64,000 bases of DNA, taken from assembly GCF_030295745.1 (NCBI RefSeq), contig NZ_AP027291.1, positions 4,526,001 through 4,590,000 on the forward strand, written 5' to 3'. The notes under the pieces were generated by a model that saw nothing but the letters and a program-made list of their open reading frames with translations, ran no database searches and was not told the origin of the DNA. The DNA is from Mycolicibacterium sp. TUM20985 (GTDB lineage Bacteria > Actinomycetota > Actinomycetes > Mycobacteriales > Mycobacteriaceae). Shown here one piece after another: positions 23,424-32,123 of the stretch (positions within the stretch are counted from its first letter, which is position 1; the number at the start of each line of letters is the position of its first letter). The position numbers and the translations under genes were made by a program.

Positions 23424-24814
23424 TGGGTGTCTCCTTCTGGTGTGAGGCCTTGGGGCTCGCCGACGCCCATGTACTTCGACAGCTGGTAGTGCAGGTTGAC
23501 GGTGCTTCGTTCGCGGTAGGGATTGGGCTTGGTACCGGGGAAGCCGAATGACTTCATGCCCTGCTGGACCGCTGCCATGTTCGAGAAGTCCTGCGGCAGC
23601 ACTGACAGCCAATTGGGATCGCCGACCGGCGTGTACACCCATTCGGTCTGCGGCTCTTCACCCTTCGGGTACAACTAGAACACCGCCACCTCGAAGATGC
23701 ACTTGTTCGGGTCATAGCTGGGATCCGGTCGGGCGCTGTAGCAGAGCGCGCTGGTCAGACCCTGGCCGATCTGGAAGTTGGGGAAGAGCTGCCACGCCGT
23801 ACCGCTCTGGCCAAGGACGTCGGCGGGGATGGTCGGCCAGACGACACCGCGCGCGGCGTCGTCGTTGCGGGCCGAGGTCAGCCAGTGCTCGAGGACCTTG
23901 TTGGCGGGGGTCCCCTCGGGCAGCTCGTCGACCAGCCGCTTGGCGGCGTTCACCAGCGTCTGCGTGGTGGTCGCGTTGGTCTCCTCCATGGTGTAGACCT
24001 GCATCTCGGCGGTGGAGATGCGGGGGTCGCCCGAGCCGAGCCGGATCTTGGACTTGGTCTCGTCCATACCCTTTGGCGCGTCGTAGCCGATGTTGCTGTG
24101 CTTGCCCTGCGCCTTGGCCCAACCCTTGAACTCGCCGAACTTGTTGAACTCCGGGTGCGTGGTGAACACGTGGTAGGTCTCGTTGAACGCCTCCAGCGCG
24201 ACCTTCCAGTTGCAGTCGAAGTTCAGCCACTTGCGCCACTTGAAGCGCATGTTCTCCAGGCCGAAGGGGTCGAGGATCTTGGCGGCCGGAAACAGATAGT
24301 CCGCCAACGGTTCCGGGTCGGTGTCCATGTTGACGAACAGCCAACCGCCCCAGGTGTCGACGCTGACCCGTGCGAGGTGGGTGTTCTCCGGTGTGAGTGC
24401 GCCCTGCCAGTCGTCCTGCTCGCGGATGTGCGTGCACGCACCGTCCAGCCCGTAGGTCCACCCGTGGAAGCCGCAGACGAACGACTTCCTGGCCCGGTCG
24501 CAGGCGTTCTTGGCGCCCGGCGGCACGTCGACGAGCCGCCTGCCGCGATGCATGCAGACGTTGTGGTGCGCCGTGAATTCATTTGGGCCACTACGCACGA
24601 CGATGATCGAGTCGTCGAGGATGTCGTAGGTCAGGTAGCTGCCGACCTCGGGGATCTCCTCCACCCTGCCGACCTGCTGCCACACCTTGCGCCACAATTT
24701 GTCGCGTTCGGCCCGCGCGTAGGCCTCGGAGACGTAGGCGTCGACCCCGATCGTCGTCGGTGCCGAGAGCTCCTCGAGCACCTCGCGCACGACTTCGTCC
24801 TTCGTATCTGTCAT
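23420..24814 (-). pseudogene. Rieske non-haem iron oxygenase large subunit, interrupted by an in-frame TAG
   Basis: From ATG 24814 (AGGAGG upstream) the frame encodes 379 aa, meets TAG at 23677-23675, and then stays open in the same frame for 84 more codons to a TGA that overlaps the next gene. Restored length would be 464 aa. The Rieske cluster ligands are C87, H89, C114 and H117. The mononuclear iron ligands are H215 and H220 in NETYHVFTTHPEF. The residues on both sides of the stop read FEVAVF and LYPKGEEP, where homologues have a single continuous strand, so a GAG-to-TAG change is likely. The truncated form lacks part of the catalytic domain. A sequencing error or readthrough are alternatives. 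Confidence 0.85.
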
Positions 24815-24835
24815 CGTTCTCCTCCCTGGGCGGGC

Positions 24836-24897
24836 GTGAGCGTGCGCATTGTCCGGTTTTCCCTCGCGTGTCGGGCCGCAGACACGCACGCTCGCGC
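24836..24897 (-). repeat. Palindromic intergenic repeat, copy 3
   Basis: Arms 24836-24846 and 24885-24895 pair over 11 bp with one G-T wobble. Read on the minus strand it begins with the same GCGAGCGTGCGTGTCTGC as copy 1. It sits in the 94-bp gap between the first SDR and the Rieske gene, both transcribed leftward, so it lies inside the operon and could attenuate or process the transcript. Confidence 0.8.
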
Positions 24898-24908
24898 GAG
24901 GGTGGGGG

Positions 24909-25763
24909 TCATGGTCGGCTGATCTCCGCGCGGAAGGTCTCGTCCTTCAGGAACAGGGACGTGTGGTCGGCCGCGAGGTGGCTCCACTTCAGGTTCAGGC
25001 CGCCGTCGACCAGCAGGGTCTGACCGGTCACGTAGCTGGACAGATCCGACAGCAGGAAGAGGATGGCGCCGGCCTGCTCCGCGGGCGTGCCGCGTCGCCC
25101 CATCGCGATGGCGGCGCGGTCTCGTTGGGGGTCGGGGTCCACGTAGGTCGCCGACGCCGCCGTCTCCGTGACCCCGGGTGCCACGGCGTTGACGCGGATA
25201 CCGTCGACCGCCAGTTCGAGGGCCATCGTGCGCGTCATCGCGACGACCGCGGCCTTGGCCGTGCCGTAGGCGATGTGGAACGGCGCCGTGTTCAGCCCGC
25301 TGATCGAGCTGACCGAGACGATCGAACCGGGCCTGCCCTGCGCGCGAAGCTCGGCGGCGACGGCCTGGCTGGTGAAGAACGCCGTCTCCAGATTGGCGGT
25401 GAACAGCTCGCGCCAGTCCGCGCGCGTCACGCGAGTGGCCGGCATCCACGTATGCGGCGCCGCCCCTCCGGCCACGTTCACCAACCCGTACAGGTCGCCG
25501 TCGGCGCGCCGGACCGCGTCCATCACGACCGCGATGCCGTCGTCGGTGGAGGTGTCGGCCGGCACCGGAACGACTGCCAGGCCGCGCTGGGCGAGCGGAC
25601 CGATGTGCTGGTCCAGGTTCTCCGCCGACCGGCTGACCGCGATGACCGTCGCGCCGGCCTCCGCGGCCATGGTCGTGATGGTCGTGCCGATGCCGCCGCC
25701 ACCTGCGCCGGAGACGACGACGATGCGGCCCTCCAGCCCGAGCAGACCGTCGTGCGCAGCCAT
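24909..25763 (-). CDS. Short-chain dehydrogenase/reductase
   Basis: 284 aa from ATG 25763. The cofactor motif VVVSGAGGGGIGTTIT is an unusual glycine-rich variant of TGxxxGxG. LVNVAGGAAP, then VSVSSISGLNTAPFHIAYGTAKAA, supplies the Ser-Tyr-Lys triad. It is the first gene of the leftward island operon. ATG 25763 is chosen because longer in-frame starts at 25787 and 25844 run through the perfect palindrome TTGTCCGGACAA (25788-25799), which looks like an operator. The VTGQTLLVDGG C-terminal motif is classic for the family. Confidence 0.85.
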   Translation of the reverse strand: MAAHDGLLGLEGRIVVVSGAGGGGIGTTITTMAAEAGATVIAVSRSAENLDQHIGPLAQRGLAVVPVPADTSTDDGIAVVMDAVRRADGDLYGLVNVAGGAAPHTWMPATRVTRADWRELFTANLETAFFTSQAVAAELRAQGRPGSIVSVSSISGLNTAPFHIAYGTAKAAVVAMTRTMALELAVDGIRVNAVAPGVTETAASATYVDPDPQRDRAAIAMGRRGTPAEQAGAILFLLSDLSSYVTGQTLLVDGGLNLKWSHLAADHTSLFLKDETFRAEISRP

Positions 25764-25787
25764 GACCCGCTTTCCGTTCGCATCCAT

Positions 25788-25799
25788 TTGTCCGGACAA
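25788..25799. promoter_or_regulatory. Candidate GntR operator, site A
   Basis: Perfect 12-bp palindrome TTGTCCGGACAA, 25 bp upstream of the leftward operon start. A related copy lies at 25884 in front of the rightward operon. Confidence 0.5.
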
Positions 25800-25883
25800 C
25801 ATATGGCCCTCTGCCATTTGGAGAACACTATTCCGCAGCTGCAAACACTCGTCAAGGACGGAATCGTAAATCCGCCCACTCTA

Positions 25884-25896
25884 TTGTCTGGACCAA
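25884..25896. promoter_or_regulatory. Candidate GntR operator, site B
   Basis: TTGTCTGGACCAA, the same half-sites as site A with one inserted base, 24 bp upstream of the SMP-30-like start. The two sites bracket the divergent promoter region 25764-25919. Confidence 0.45.
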
Positions 25897-25919
25897 GGGA
25901 GCTTGCTATCGTCCGACGC

Positions 25920-27527
25920 GTGAGTACCGGAGGGACGACCCGATACGCCGCGACGACGTCGCCCGACGTTGCGGCCGGATGGCGACTGGATCGGCTGACG
26001 GCGCCAAGTCGATTGTTCGGTGCCAATGGCCTGCGCACGGGTCGAGACGGTCGCATCTACGTCGCGCAGGTCACCGGCAGCCAGATCAGCGCTCTCGACC
26101 TCGCGACGGGTGAGGTGGACACCGTTAGCGCCAAGGGCGGCGACATCGTCGCCCCCGACGACGTCGCGTTCGATCCGAGCGGCAACCTCTACGCCACCGA
26201 GGTCATGGATGGCCGCGTCAGCGTGCGGGCACCCGACGGCACCACCCGCGTGCTGCGCGACGACGTGCCGTCGGCGAACGGCATCACCTTTCATCGTGGC
26301 CGCCTGTTCGTCGGCGAGTGCCGCGAGGGCGGCAGGTTGCTGGAGTTCGACCTGACCGGCGGTCCGCCGCGGATCCTGGCGGAGAACCTGCCGTCGCCGA
26401 ATGCCATGGAGTTCGGACCAGACGGGCTGCTGTACTTCCCGGTGATGGGCGCCAACGAGATCTGGCGCATCGACCCGGACGCCGGGGGTGCGCCCCAGAC
26501 GGTGGCGACCGGGCTGGGCGTTCCCGACTCGGTGAAGTTCGACGCAGACGGTTACCTGGTGTCGACGCAGGTCGCCTCGGGGCAGGTGCTGCGCATCGAC
26601 CCGCGCACCGGCGATCGGACCGTCCTCGCCCAGCTGACACCGGGCCTGGACAACTGCACGTTCGTCGAGGATCGGCTGTTCGTGTCGCACTTCACCGGCG
26701 CGATCACCGAGATCCTCGCCGGGGGCGCGACGCGCACCGTACTGCCGGGCGCACTCAACTGGCCGTTGGATCTCACGGTCGGCGACGACGGTCGCGTGCA
26801 CGTGGCCGACGGCACGTACTTCTACGCGCTGCAGCCCGACGGCTCGCTGCAGACCGTCGGCATGCTCTTCTCGCCCGGCTACCCAGGCTTCCTCCGCGGG
26901 CTGGTGTCCTCGGGCCCAGGGGAATTCACGGTGACCACCTCCGGCGGCCAGATCGCCCGGTACCGGCCCGCAGCCAACGAAACCGATTACCTCGCAGACG
27001 GTTTCGACCAGTTGTACGGCGTCGCACTGGGTCCCGGCGGCGTCATCGCCGTCGAACAGGGCACCGGCCGGGTGCTGTCGGTGAACCGCGACGCCCACGT
27101 CGAGACCGTCGCGAAGGGTCTCGACCGTCCCGTCGGTGTGGCGGTATCCGCCGATGGCGACGTGTTCATCGCCGAGTCCGGTGCGGGCCGCGTCAGCCGG
27201 GTGACACCGTCCGGCGTCGAGACGGTCGCCGACGGCCTGGAATGCCCGCAGGGTCTGGTGCTCGCCGACGGCCGACTATTCGTCGTGGACGCCGGCGAGA
27301 AGGCCGTCATCGCAATCAATACGTCCGACGGAACGCGCACCACCATCGCCGCGGGACTGGCCGTCGGGCCTCCACCGGGCGTGGAACCCAAGCCGCTACG
27401 GGGCATGCCCCCGTTCTCCGGGCCGCAGGGTCCGTTCGCGGGGATTGCGGCGGGTCCGGACGGCACGCTGTACGTCTCGGCCGATGGTGAGGGCACCGTC
27501 CTGGCGCTGCGGCGTGATCCCCCGTGA
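25920..27527 (+). CDS. SMP-30/gluconolactonase-like beta-propeller protein
   Basis: 535 aa made of NHL/SMP-30-type repeats such as GANGLRTGRDGRIYVAQ, APDDVAFDPSGNLYATEV, SPNAMEFGPDGLLYFPVMG and PVGVAVSADGDVFIAESG. An SMP-30 lactonase has about 300 aa, so this is probably two six-bladed propellers or an enlarged one. No signal peptide is apparent. SMP-30 enzymes hydrolyse lactones using a divalent metal. Opening the lactone produced by the divergent Baeyer-Villiger-type enzyme is a reasonable role. It starts with GTG at 25920, downstream of operator-like site B, and its stop overlaps the first possible GntR start. Confidence 0.8.
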   Translation: MSTGGTTRYAATTSPDVAAGWRLDRLTAPSRLFGANGLRTGRDGRIYVAQVTGSQISALDLATGEVDTVSAKGGDIVAPDDVAFDPSGNLYATEVMDGRVSVRAPDGTTRVLRDDVPSANGITFHRGRLFVGECREGGRLLEFDLTGGPPRILAENLPSPNAMEFGPDGLLYFPVMGANEIWRIDPDAGGAPQTVATGLGVPDSVKFDADGYLVSTQVASGQVLRIDPRTGDRTVLAQLTPGLDNCTFVEDRLFVSHFTGAITEILAGGATRTVLPGALNWPLDLTVGDDGRVHVADGTYFYALQPDGSLQTVGMLFSPGYPGFLRGLVSSGPGEFTVTTSGGQIARYRPAANETDYLADGFDQLYGVALGPGGVIAVEQGTGRVLSVNRDAHVETVAKGLDRPVGVAVSADGDVFIAESGAGRVSRVTPSGVETVADGLECPQGLVLADGRLFVVDAGEKAVIAINTSDGTRTTIAAGLAVGPPPGVEPKPLRGMPPFSGPQGPFAGIAAGPDGTLYVSADGEGTVLALRRDPP

Positions 27528-27559
27528 CCGGGCCAGCGAGGAGCGAAGCGGGATCGCGC

Positions 27560-28297
27560 ATGACAATGAACTCCGCCGACCATCGCTATCTGCAGGTGGC
27601 CCGCGCCCTCCGCAAGGAGATCGTCGACGGTGTCTATCCCGTGGGGTCTCAGCTGCCCACCGAACACGAACTGTGCGAACGTTTCTCGGTGAGCCGGTAC
27701 ACCGTCCGAGAGGCGCTGCGCAGGCTGCGTGACGACAACCTGGTGGCGTCGCGGCCGCGGGCGGGCACCACCGTCGTGCCACGGGTCTCTTCGAGCTCGT
27801 ATTCGCAGGACAACATGACCATCAACGACCTGCTGGCCTTCGCCAGCGGGGCCGATCTCGACATCGAGTCGACGGGCATGGTGACCATCGACGCCGAACT
27901 CGCAACGCGCACCGGGCTTGGAGAGGGTGAGCAGTGGTTGGCGGTCCTCGGCTTCCGGCAGGCCGCCGGTGCCGAGTACACCCACTGCTGGACCGAGTAC
28001 TACATCAACCGCACGTTCGCGGCCGTCGGCAGGATGCTGCAACGGCACACCGGGCCGATCTTCCCCCTGATCGAGGACCTGTTCGGCATCAGCGTCGTCG
28101 AGGTCCACCAGGAAATCGGCGCGGTCTTGGTGACGCCCTTCCTCGCCGAGCGCCTGAAGGTCGCCGTCGGCAGCCCGGCCGTCGAGGTGCACCGCACGTA
28201 CAAGACCTCCGACGGCGACGTCGCCCAGGTCACGATCAACACCCATCCCGCATCCAGCTTTCGGCACTCCATGACGTTGCGACGGGTGAAGGGCTGA
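27560..28297 (+). CDS. GntR-family (HutC/UTRA) transcriptional regulator
   Basis: 245 aa. The N-terminal winged helix runs from YLQVARALRKEIVDGVYPVGSQLPTEHELCERFSVSRYTVREALRRL. The C-terminal UTRA ligand domain is about residues 95-240. It is embedded in the rightward operon and is the only regulator in the island, so it most likely senses a pathway intermediate and acts at the two TTGTCYGGAC-type palindromes. ATG 27560 is used; GTG 27524, which overlaps the preceding stop (GTGA), is a possible earlier start that would add 12 residues. Confidence 0.9.
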   Translation: MTMNSADHRYLQVARALRKEIVDGVYPVGSQLPTEHELCERFSVSRYTVREALRRLRDDNLVASRPRAGTTVVPRVSSSSYSQDNMTINDLLAFASGADLDIESTGMVTIDAELATRTGLGEGEQWLAVLGFRQAAGAEYTHCWTEYYINRTFAAVGRMLQRHTGPIFPLIEDLFGISVVEVHQEIGAVLVTPFLAERLKVAVGSPAVEVHRTYKTSDGDVAQVTINTHPASSFRHSMTLRRVKG

Positions 28298-28304
28298 TCC
28301 CCTC

Positions 28305-29852
28305 ATGGCCCGACGCAAGGACGATGCCTACGCACGCGGCCTGTGGGTCCGCACCACGCTGGCGGATGCGCTGCGCGACGCGGCCATCGCCACCCCCGGT
28401 CGGATCGTGGTGATCGACGGCGACACCCGGCTGGACTGTGAGGAGCTGTATGCGCGGGCCCTCCTCCTCGCCCGTGTGCTGACCGCCAGAATGCCCACCG
28501 GCAGCGTGGTCTCGTTCATGCTGCCGAACTGGCAGGAGGCCGCGGTCGTCTACCATGCGGCGACGCTGGCAGGTATGGTCGTGAACCCGATCCTGCCGTC
28601 GCTCCGTGATCACGAGCTGCGGTTCATCCTCGATGACGCCGATACTCGAATGGCGTTCGTGCCGAACGTGTTCCGTGGTCACGACTACGCGGCGATGCTG
28701 AGTCGCGTGACGGCGACGCTCGACGATCCGCCCGAGGTGGTCGTCGTCCGCGGTGACCCCGGCGCGCATACCACCTACGACGACCTGTTCGCCGCGCCGC
28801 AGGGAGAGTGCCCCGCGACGCTCGACCCGGACGCTGTCCGGATGATCATGTACACCTCCGGCACCACCGGCCGGCCCAAGGGAGTCCTGCACTCGCACAA
28901 CACCCTTCATGCGCTGATCTGCCAGATCCGGGACAGCTGGCGGATCGATCCGGGCGACACGTTCCTGGTGCCGTCGCCGATCGCCCACATCGGCGGCTCC
29001 ATCTACGCGTTCGAATGTCCGCTCCTGGCCGGGTCGACCGCCGTTCTGATGGAGAGTTGGGACCCCACCGCGGCGGTCGAGCTGATGACGACGGAGCGGT
29101 GCACGCACATGGCGGGCGCCACGCCGTTCCTCGCCCAGCTCCTCGCCGCGGCGCAGGCGGCGGGCACCACACTCCCCGACCTCAAGGTGTTCATCTGCGG
29201 TGGTGCCGGCGTCCCTCCGTCGCTGATCCGAAGCGCGACGGCATATTTCGACGGGGCGGCCGTCAGCCGGGTGTACGGCTCGACGGAGGTGCCCGTCACC
29301 ACGGTCGGCGCCCTCGACGACCCCGACCTCGCCGCCGACACCGACGGGCGGCCGGGCATCGCGGGCATCCGCCTCGTCGACGGCGAGATCCGTGCCCGCG
29401 GTCCGCAGATGCTCGTCGGCTACCGCCAGCCGGACGACGAGGTCGGTGCCTTCGACGCCAACGGCTTCGTCCGCACCGGCGATCTGGGCCGCTGGGAGGG
29501 CGACTGCCTGGTGGTGACGGGACGCGCCAAGGACCTCATCATCCGAAACGGCGAGAACATCTCCCCGAAGGAGGTAGAGGACGTCCTGGTGGGTCATCCC
29601 GCCATCGCCGAGGTGGCCGTCGTGGGCGTGCCCGACGCGCGGACCGGCGAGCGCGCGTGCGCCGTGATCGTGGCGGCGAACGGCAGCGAGCCCGACGTCG
29701 GCGAGCTTCGCGCGTTCCTGGAAGCCCGGGGATTGGCCAGATTCAAGGCGCCCGAGCAGGTGGCCATCTGGGATGCGTTGCCGAAGAACGACGCCGGGAA
29801 GGTGCTGAAGCACTCGATCCGGGCCACGCTGAGCGCAAGTGAGGGACGATGA
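28305..29852 (+). CDS. Acyl-CoA ligase (AMP-forming)
   Basis: 515 aa ANL-superfamily enzyme. P-loop YTSGTTGRPKGVLHSHNT near residue 184, the A5 region VYGSTEVPVTT, the A7/A8 region GFVRTGDLGRWEGDCLVVTGRAKDLIIRNGENI, and the A10 catalytic Lys in LPKNDAGKVLKH. It activates a carboxylic acid with ATP and CoA. It is in the GntR operon, 7 bp after the regulator and overlapping the next SDR by 4 bp. The island has a second ligase (30628-32103), so two different acids, or both ends of one diacid, may be activated. Confidence 0.92.
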   Translation: MARRKDDAYARGLWVRTTLADALRDAAIATPGRIVVIDGDTRLDCEELYARALLLARVLTARMPTGSVVSFMLPNWQEAAVVYHAATLAGMVVNPILPSLRDHELRFILDDADTRMAFVPNVFRGHDYAAMLSRVTATLDDPPEVVVVRGDPGAHTTYDDLFAAPQGECPATLDPDAVRMIMYTSGTTGRPKGVLHSHNTLHALICQIRDSWRIDPGDTFLVPSPIAHIGGSIYAFECPLLAGSTAVLMESWDPTAAVELMTTERCTHMAGATPFLAQLLAAAQAAGTTLPDLKVFICGGAGVPPSLIRSATAYFDGAAVSRVYGSTEVPVTTVGALDDPDLAADTDGRPGIAGIRLVDGEIRARGPQMLVGYRQPDDEVGAFDANGFVRTGDLGRWEGDCLVVTGRAKDLIIRNGENISPKEVEDVLVGHPAIAEVAVVGVPDARTGERACAVIVAANGSEPDVGELRAFLEARGLARFKAPEQVAIWDALPKNDAGKVLKHSIRATLSASEGR

Positions 29853-30631
29853 CCGACAGGCAGGTGGCAATCGTCACCGGCGCGAGCAGTGGTATCGGCT
29901 TCGGCACGGCGGTAAAGCTGGCCGAGGCAGGCATGTCCATCCTGGGCACCGGCCGCGACGAGGCCCGGCTGGCCGAGTTGGCCGAGGCGGTGGGCGATCC
30001 CGACCGGGTGGCGACGCTGGCCGTCGACCTGACGTCCGACGAGGGTCCGCGCCGGGTGGTGGACGCTGCGGTGCAGCGGTGGGGTCACGTCGACTTCCTC
30101 GTCAACAACGCCGGTGTCGGCAAGCCGCAGCCGTTGCACGAGACCGATGACGAATCCCTGGACTACTTCCTGGGTTTGATGCTGCGGGCGCCGTTCCGCC
30201 TGACCCGCGACGTGCTGCCGCACATGGCGCCTGGCTCGGCGATCATCAACGTGACGTCCACCTTCGCGGTCGTCGGCGGCATGCGCGGCGGCGCATACTC
30301 CGCGGCCAAGGGCGGGCTGACCGCGCTGACCACCCACATCGCCTGCCAGTACGGTGCGCAAGGCATCCGGTGCAACGCGGTGGCGCCCGGCGTCACCCAG
30401 ACGCCGATGGTCGCCGAACGCCTGACCGACGAGCGCTTCCGCAAGATCAACACCGAGATGACGCCACACCAGCGCCTCGGCACCATCGACGACATCGCCG
30501 GCACCATCGCGTTCCTCTGTTCTCCGGGAGGTAGTTTCATCAACGGGCAGACGATCGTGGTCGACGGCGGATGGAGTTCGACGAAGTACCTGTCCGACTT
30601 CGCGCTGTCATCGGAGTGGGTGCCGCGGTGA
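29849..30631 (+). CDS. Short-chain dehydrogenase/reductase
   Basis: Classical SDR of 260 aa. TGASSGIGFGTA near residue 10, LVNNAGVGKPQ, and INVTSTFAVVGGMRGGAYSAAKGG for Ser-Tyr-Lys; it ends with the INGQTIVVDGGWSS motif. It overlaps the flanking ligases by 4 bp on each side, which indicates strong coupling. The likely role is oxidation of a hydroxyl formed by one of the oxygenases, or of a 3-hydroxyacyl-CoA. It belongs to the same broad group as the other island SDRs but is not a recent duplicate of them, judging from different signature loops. Confidence 0.92.
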   Translation: MTDRQVAIVTGASSGIGFGTAVKLAEAGMSILGTGRDEARLAELAEAVGDPDRVATLAVDLTSDEGPRRVVDAAVQRWGHVDFLVNNAGVGKPQPLHETDDESLDYFLGLMLRAPFRLTRDVLPHMAPGSAIINVTSTFAVVGGMRGGAYSAAKGGLTALTTHIACQYGAQGIRCNAVAPGVTQTPMVAERLTDERFRKINTEMTPHQRLGTIDDIAGTIAFLCSPGGSFINGQTIVVDGGWSSTKYLSDFALSSEWVPR

Positions 30632-32103
30632 ATCTGTTCACCGTGCTCGACCAAACCGCCAACCGCTTCGGTGACCGCGGCGCGGTATACGTCGGTGATC
30701 GGCTCGTTCATACGTGGGAACAGTTGCGCGACAGGGTAATGCGCATCGCCGCGTCCCTACGCGAGACGGGCGCACCCGGCGACCGGATCGCCGTCGCCAG
30801 CGAGAACCGCCCCGAGATCGTCGAGCTGATGTTCGCCATCTGGGCGGCCGAGCGCGTCTTCGTTCCCGTCAACTACAAGTTGCACGCCATGGAGATGCAG
30901 CAGATCCTCGATGACTCCGGTGCGACGCAGCTCTTCGCGTCACCGAAGATCGCCCAGGCGCTGGCGCCGTTCGCCACCGTGCCGGTGGAGACCCTGTCCT
31001 CCTCGGCCTACCAAAACCGTTTGTTGGCAGAACCTTCCGAGCGCCCGAGGGATACCGACCCGGCCGCGTTGGCATGGTTGTTCTACACGAGTGGCACGAC
31101 GGGGCGGTCCAAGGGTGCCATGCTGTCGCACCGCAATCTGATGGCGATGACGGTCGCGCATCTCGCCGACTTCGATGACCCGGACCAAGATTGCAGCCTG
31201 ATCCACGGCGCGCCGATGTCGCATGGCTCGGGGTTGTACGTACCGCCGTACGTGTTGCGCGGCGCGCGACAGGTGATCCCCGCATCCGCGGCGTTCGAGG
31301 CCGACGAGTTCCTCGACCTGTGCGAGCACCATCCGGGCAGCAGCGCCTTCCTCGCGCCGACGATGGTGCAGCGACTCGTCGCCACCGGAAGGCCGCGCCC
31401 GGACAACCTGCGCACGATCGTCTACGGTGGCGGCCCCATGTACGTCGACAGCATGAAGAAGGCACTCGATGCGTTCGGTCCGATCTTCGTACAGCTCTAC
31501 GGTCAGGGCGAGGCACCGATGACCATCACCGGACTCCGTCGCGCCGACCACGTCGATGCCGACGACGGGGTGCTCGGATCGGTCGGACATGCGCGGTCGG
31601 GGGTCGACGTCGCGGTGCTCCGCCCCGATGGCACACCGGCGGCATGCGAGGAGATCGGCGAGATCGTCTGCCGCGGTGACGTCGTCATGTCGGGATACTG
31701 GCAGAACCCCGACGCGACCGCCGCGACCCTCGTCGGCGGCTGGCTGCATACCGGTGACATGGGTTGCTTCGACGCCCGCGGGTACCTGACGCTGCGCGAC
31801 CGCTCCAAGGACGTGGTGATCAGTGGGGGCAGCAACATCTATCCGCGGGAGGTGGAGGAAGTGCTCATCACCCATCCCGACGTCACCGAGGCCTGTGTCG
31901 TGGGTGCGCCGGACGCGGACTGGGGCGAGATCGTCGTCGCGTTCGTCGTCGGTACGGCCACCGAACCGGAGCTCGAGGCGCTGCTGCTCGATTGCATCGC
32001 CCGCTTCAAGCGGCCCAAGCGCTACCTCTACGTGGACGAGCTGCCGAAGAACGGTTACGGCAAGGTCCTCCGGCGCGAACTACGGGATCGGCTTGCGCTG
32101 TAG
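30628..32103 (+). CDS. Acyl-CoA ligase (AMP-forming), second of the island
   Basis: 491 aa from GTG 30628, which overlaps the preceding stop (GTGA). P-loop YTSGTTGRSKGAMLSHRN, A5 region LYGQGEAPMTITGL, A7/A8 region GWLHTGDMGCFDARGYLTLRDRSKDVVISGGSNIYPREVEE, and A10 Lys in LPKNGYGKVLRR. The GGSNIYPREVE loop is typical of medium/long-chain or aryl acyl-CoA ligases. Sequence is clearly different from the first ligase. A GGAGG lies only 20 bp upstream of the next gene, so the operon continues. Confidence 0.92.
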   Translation: MNLFTVLDQTANRFGDRGAVYVGDRLVHTWEQLRDRVMRIAASLRETGAPGDRIAVASENRPEIVELMFAIWAAERVFVPVNYKLHAMEMQQILDDSGATQLFASPKIAQALAPFATVPVETLSSSAYQNRLLAEPSERPRDTDPAALAWLFYTSGTTGRSKGAMLSHRNLMAMTVAHLADFDDPDQDCSLIHGAPMSHGSGLYVPPYVLRGARQVIPASAAFEADEFLDLCEHHPGSSAFLAPTMVQRLVATGRPRPDNLRTIVYGGGPMYVDSMKKALDAFGPIFVQLYGQGEAPMTITGLRRADHVDADDGVLGSVGHARSGVDVAVLRPDGTPAACEEIGEIVCRGDVVMSGYWQNPDATAATLVGGWLHTGDMGCFDARGYLTLRDRSKDVVISGGSNIYPREVEEVLITHPDVTEACVVGAPDADWGEIVVAFVVGTATEPELEALLLDCIARFKRPKRYLYVDELPKNGYGKVLRRELRDRLAL

Positions 32104-32123
32104 GAGGCTGTAGAAAGAGAGCC

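Noticed and set aside
23420..23674. A separate 84-aa gene downstream of the Rieske gene
   Set aside because: It is in the same frame, directly after the TAG, and reads as the missing C-terminal end of the oxygenase, so it was merged into one interrupted gene.
24849..25919. A long N-terminal extension of the SMP-30-like protein
   Set aside because: The frame is open upstream to 24849, but this part is antisense to the SDR and crosses repeat copy 3 and both operator-like palindromes. The start was set at 25920.
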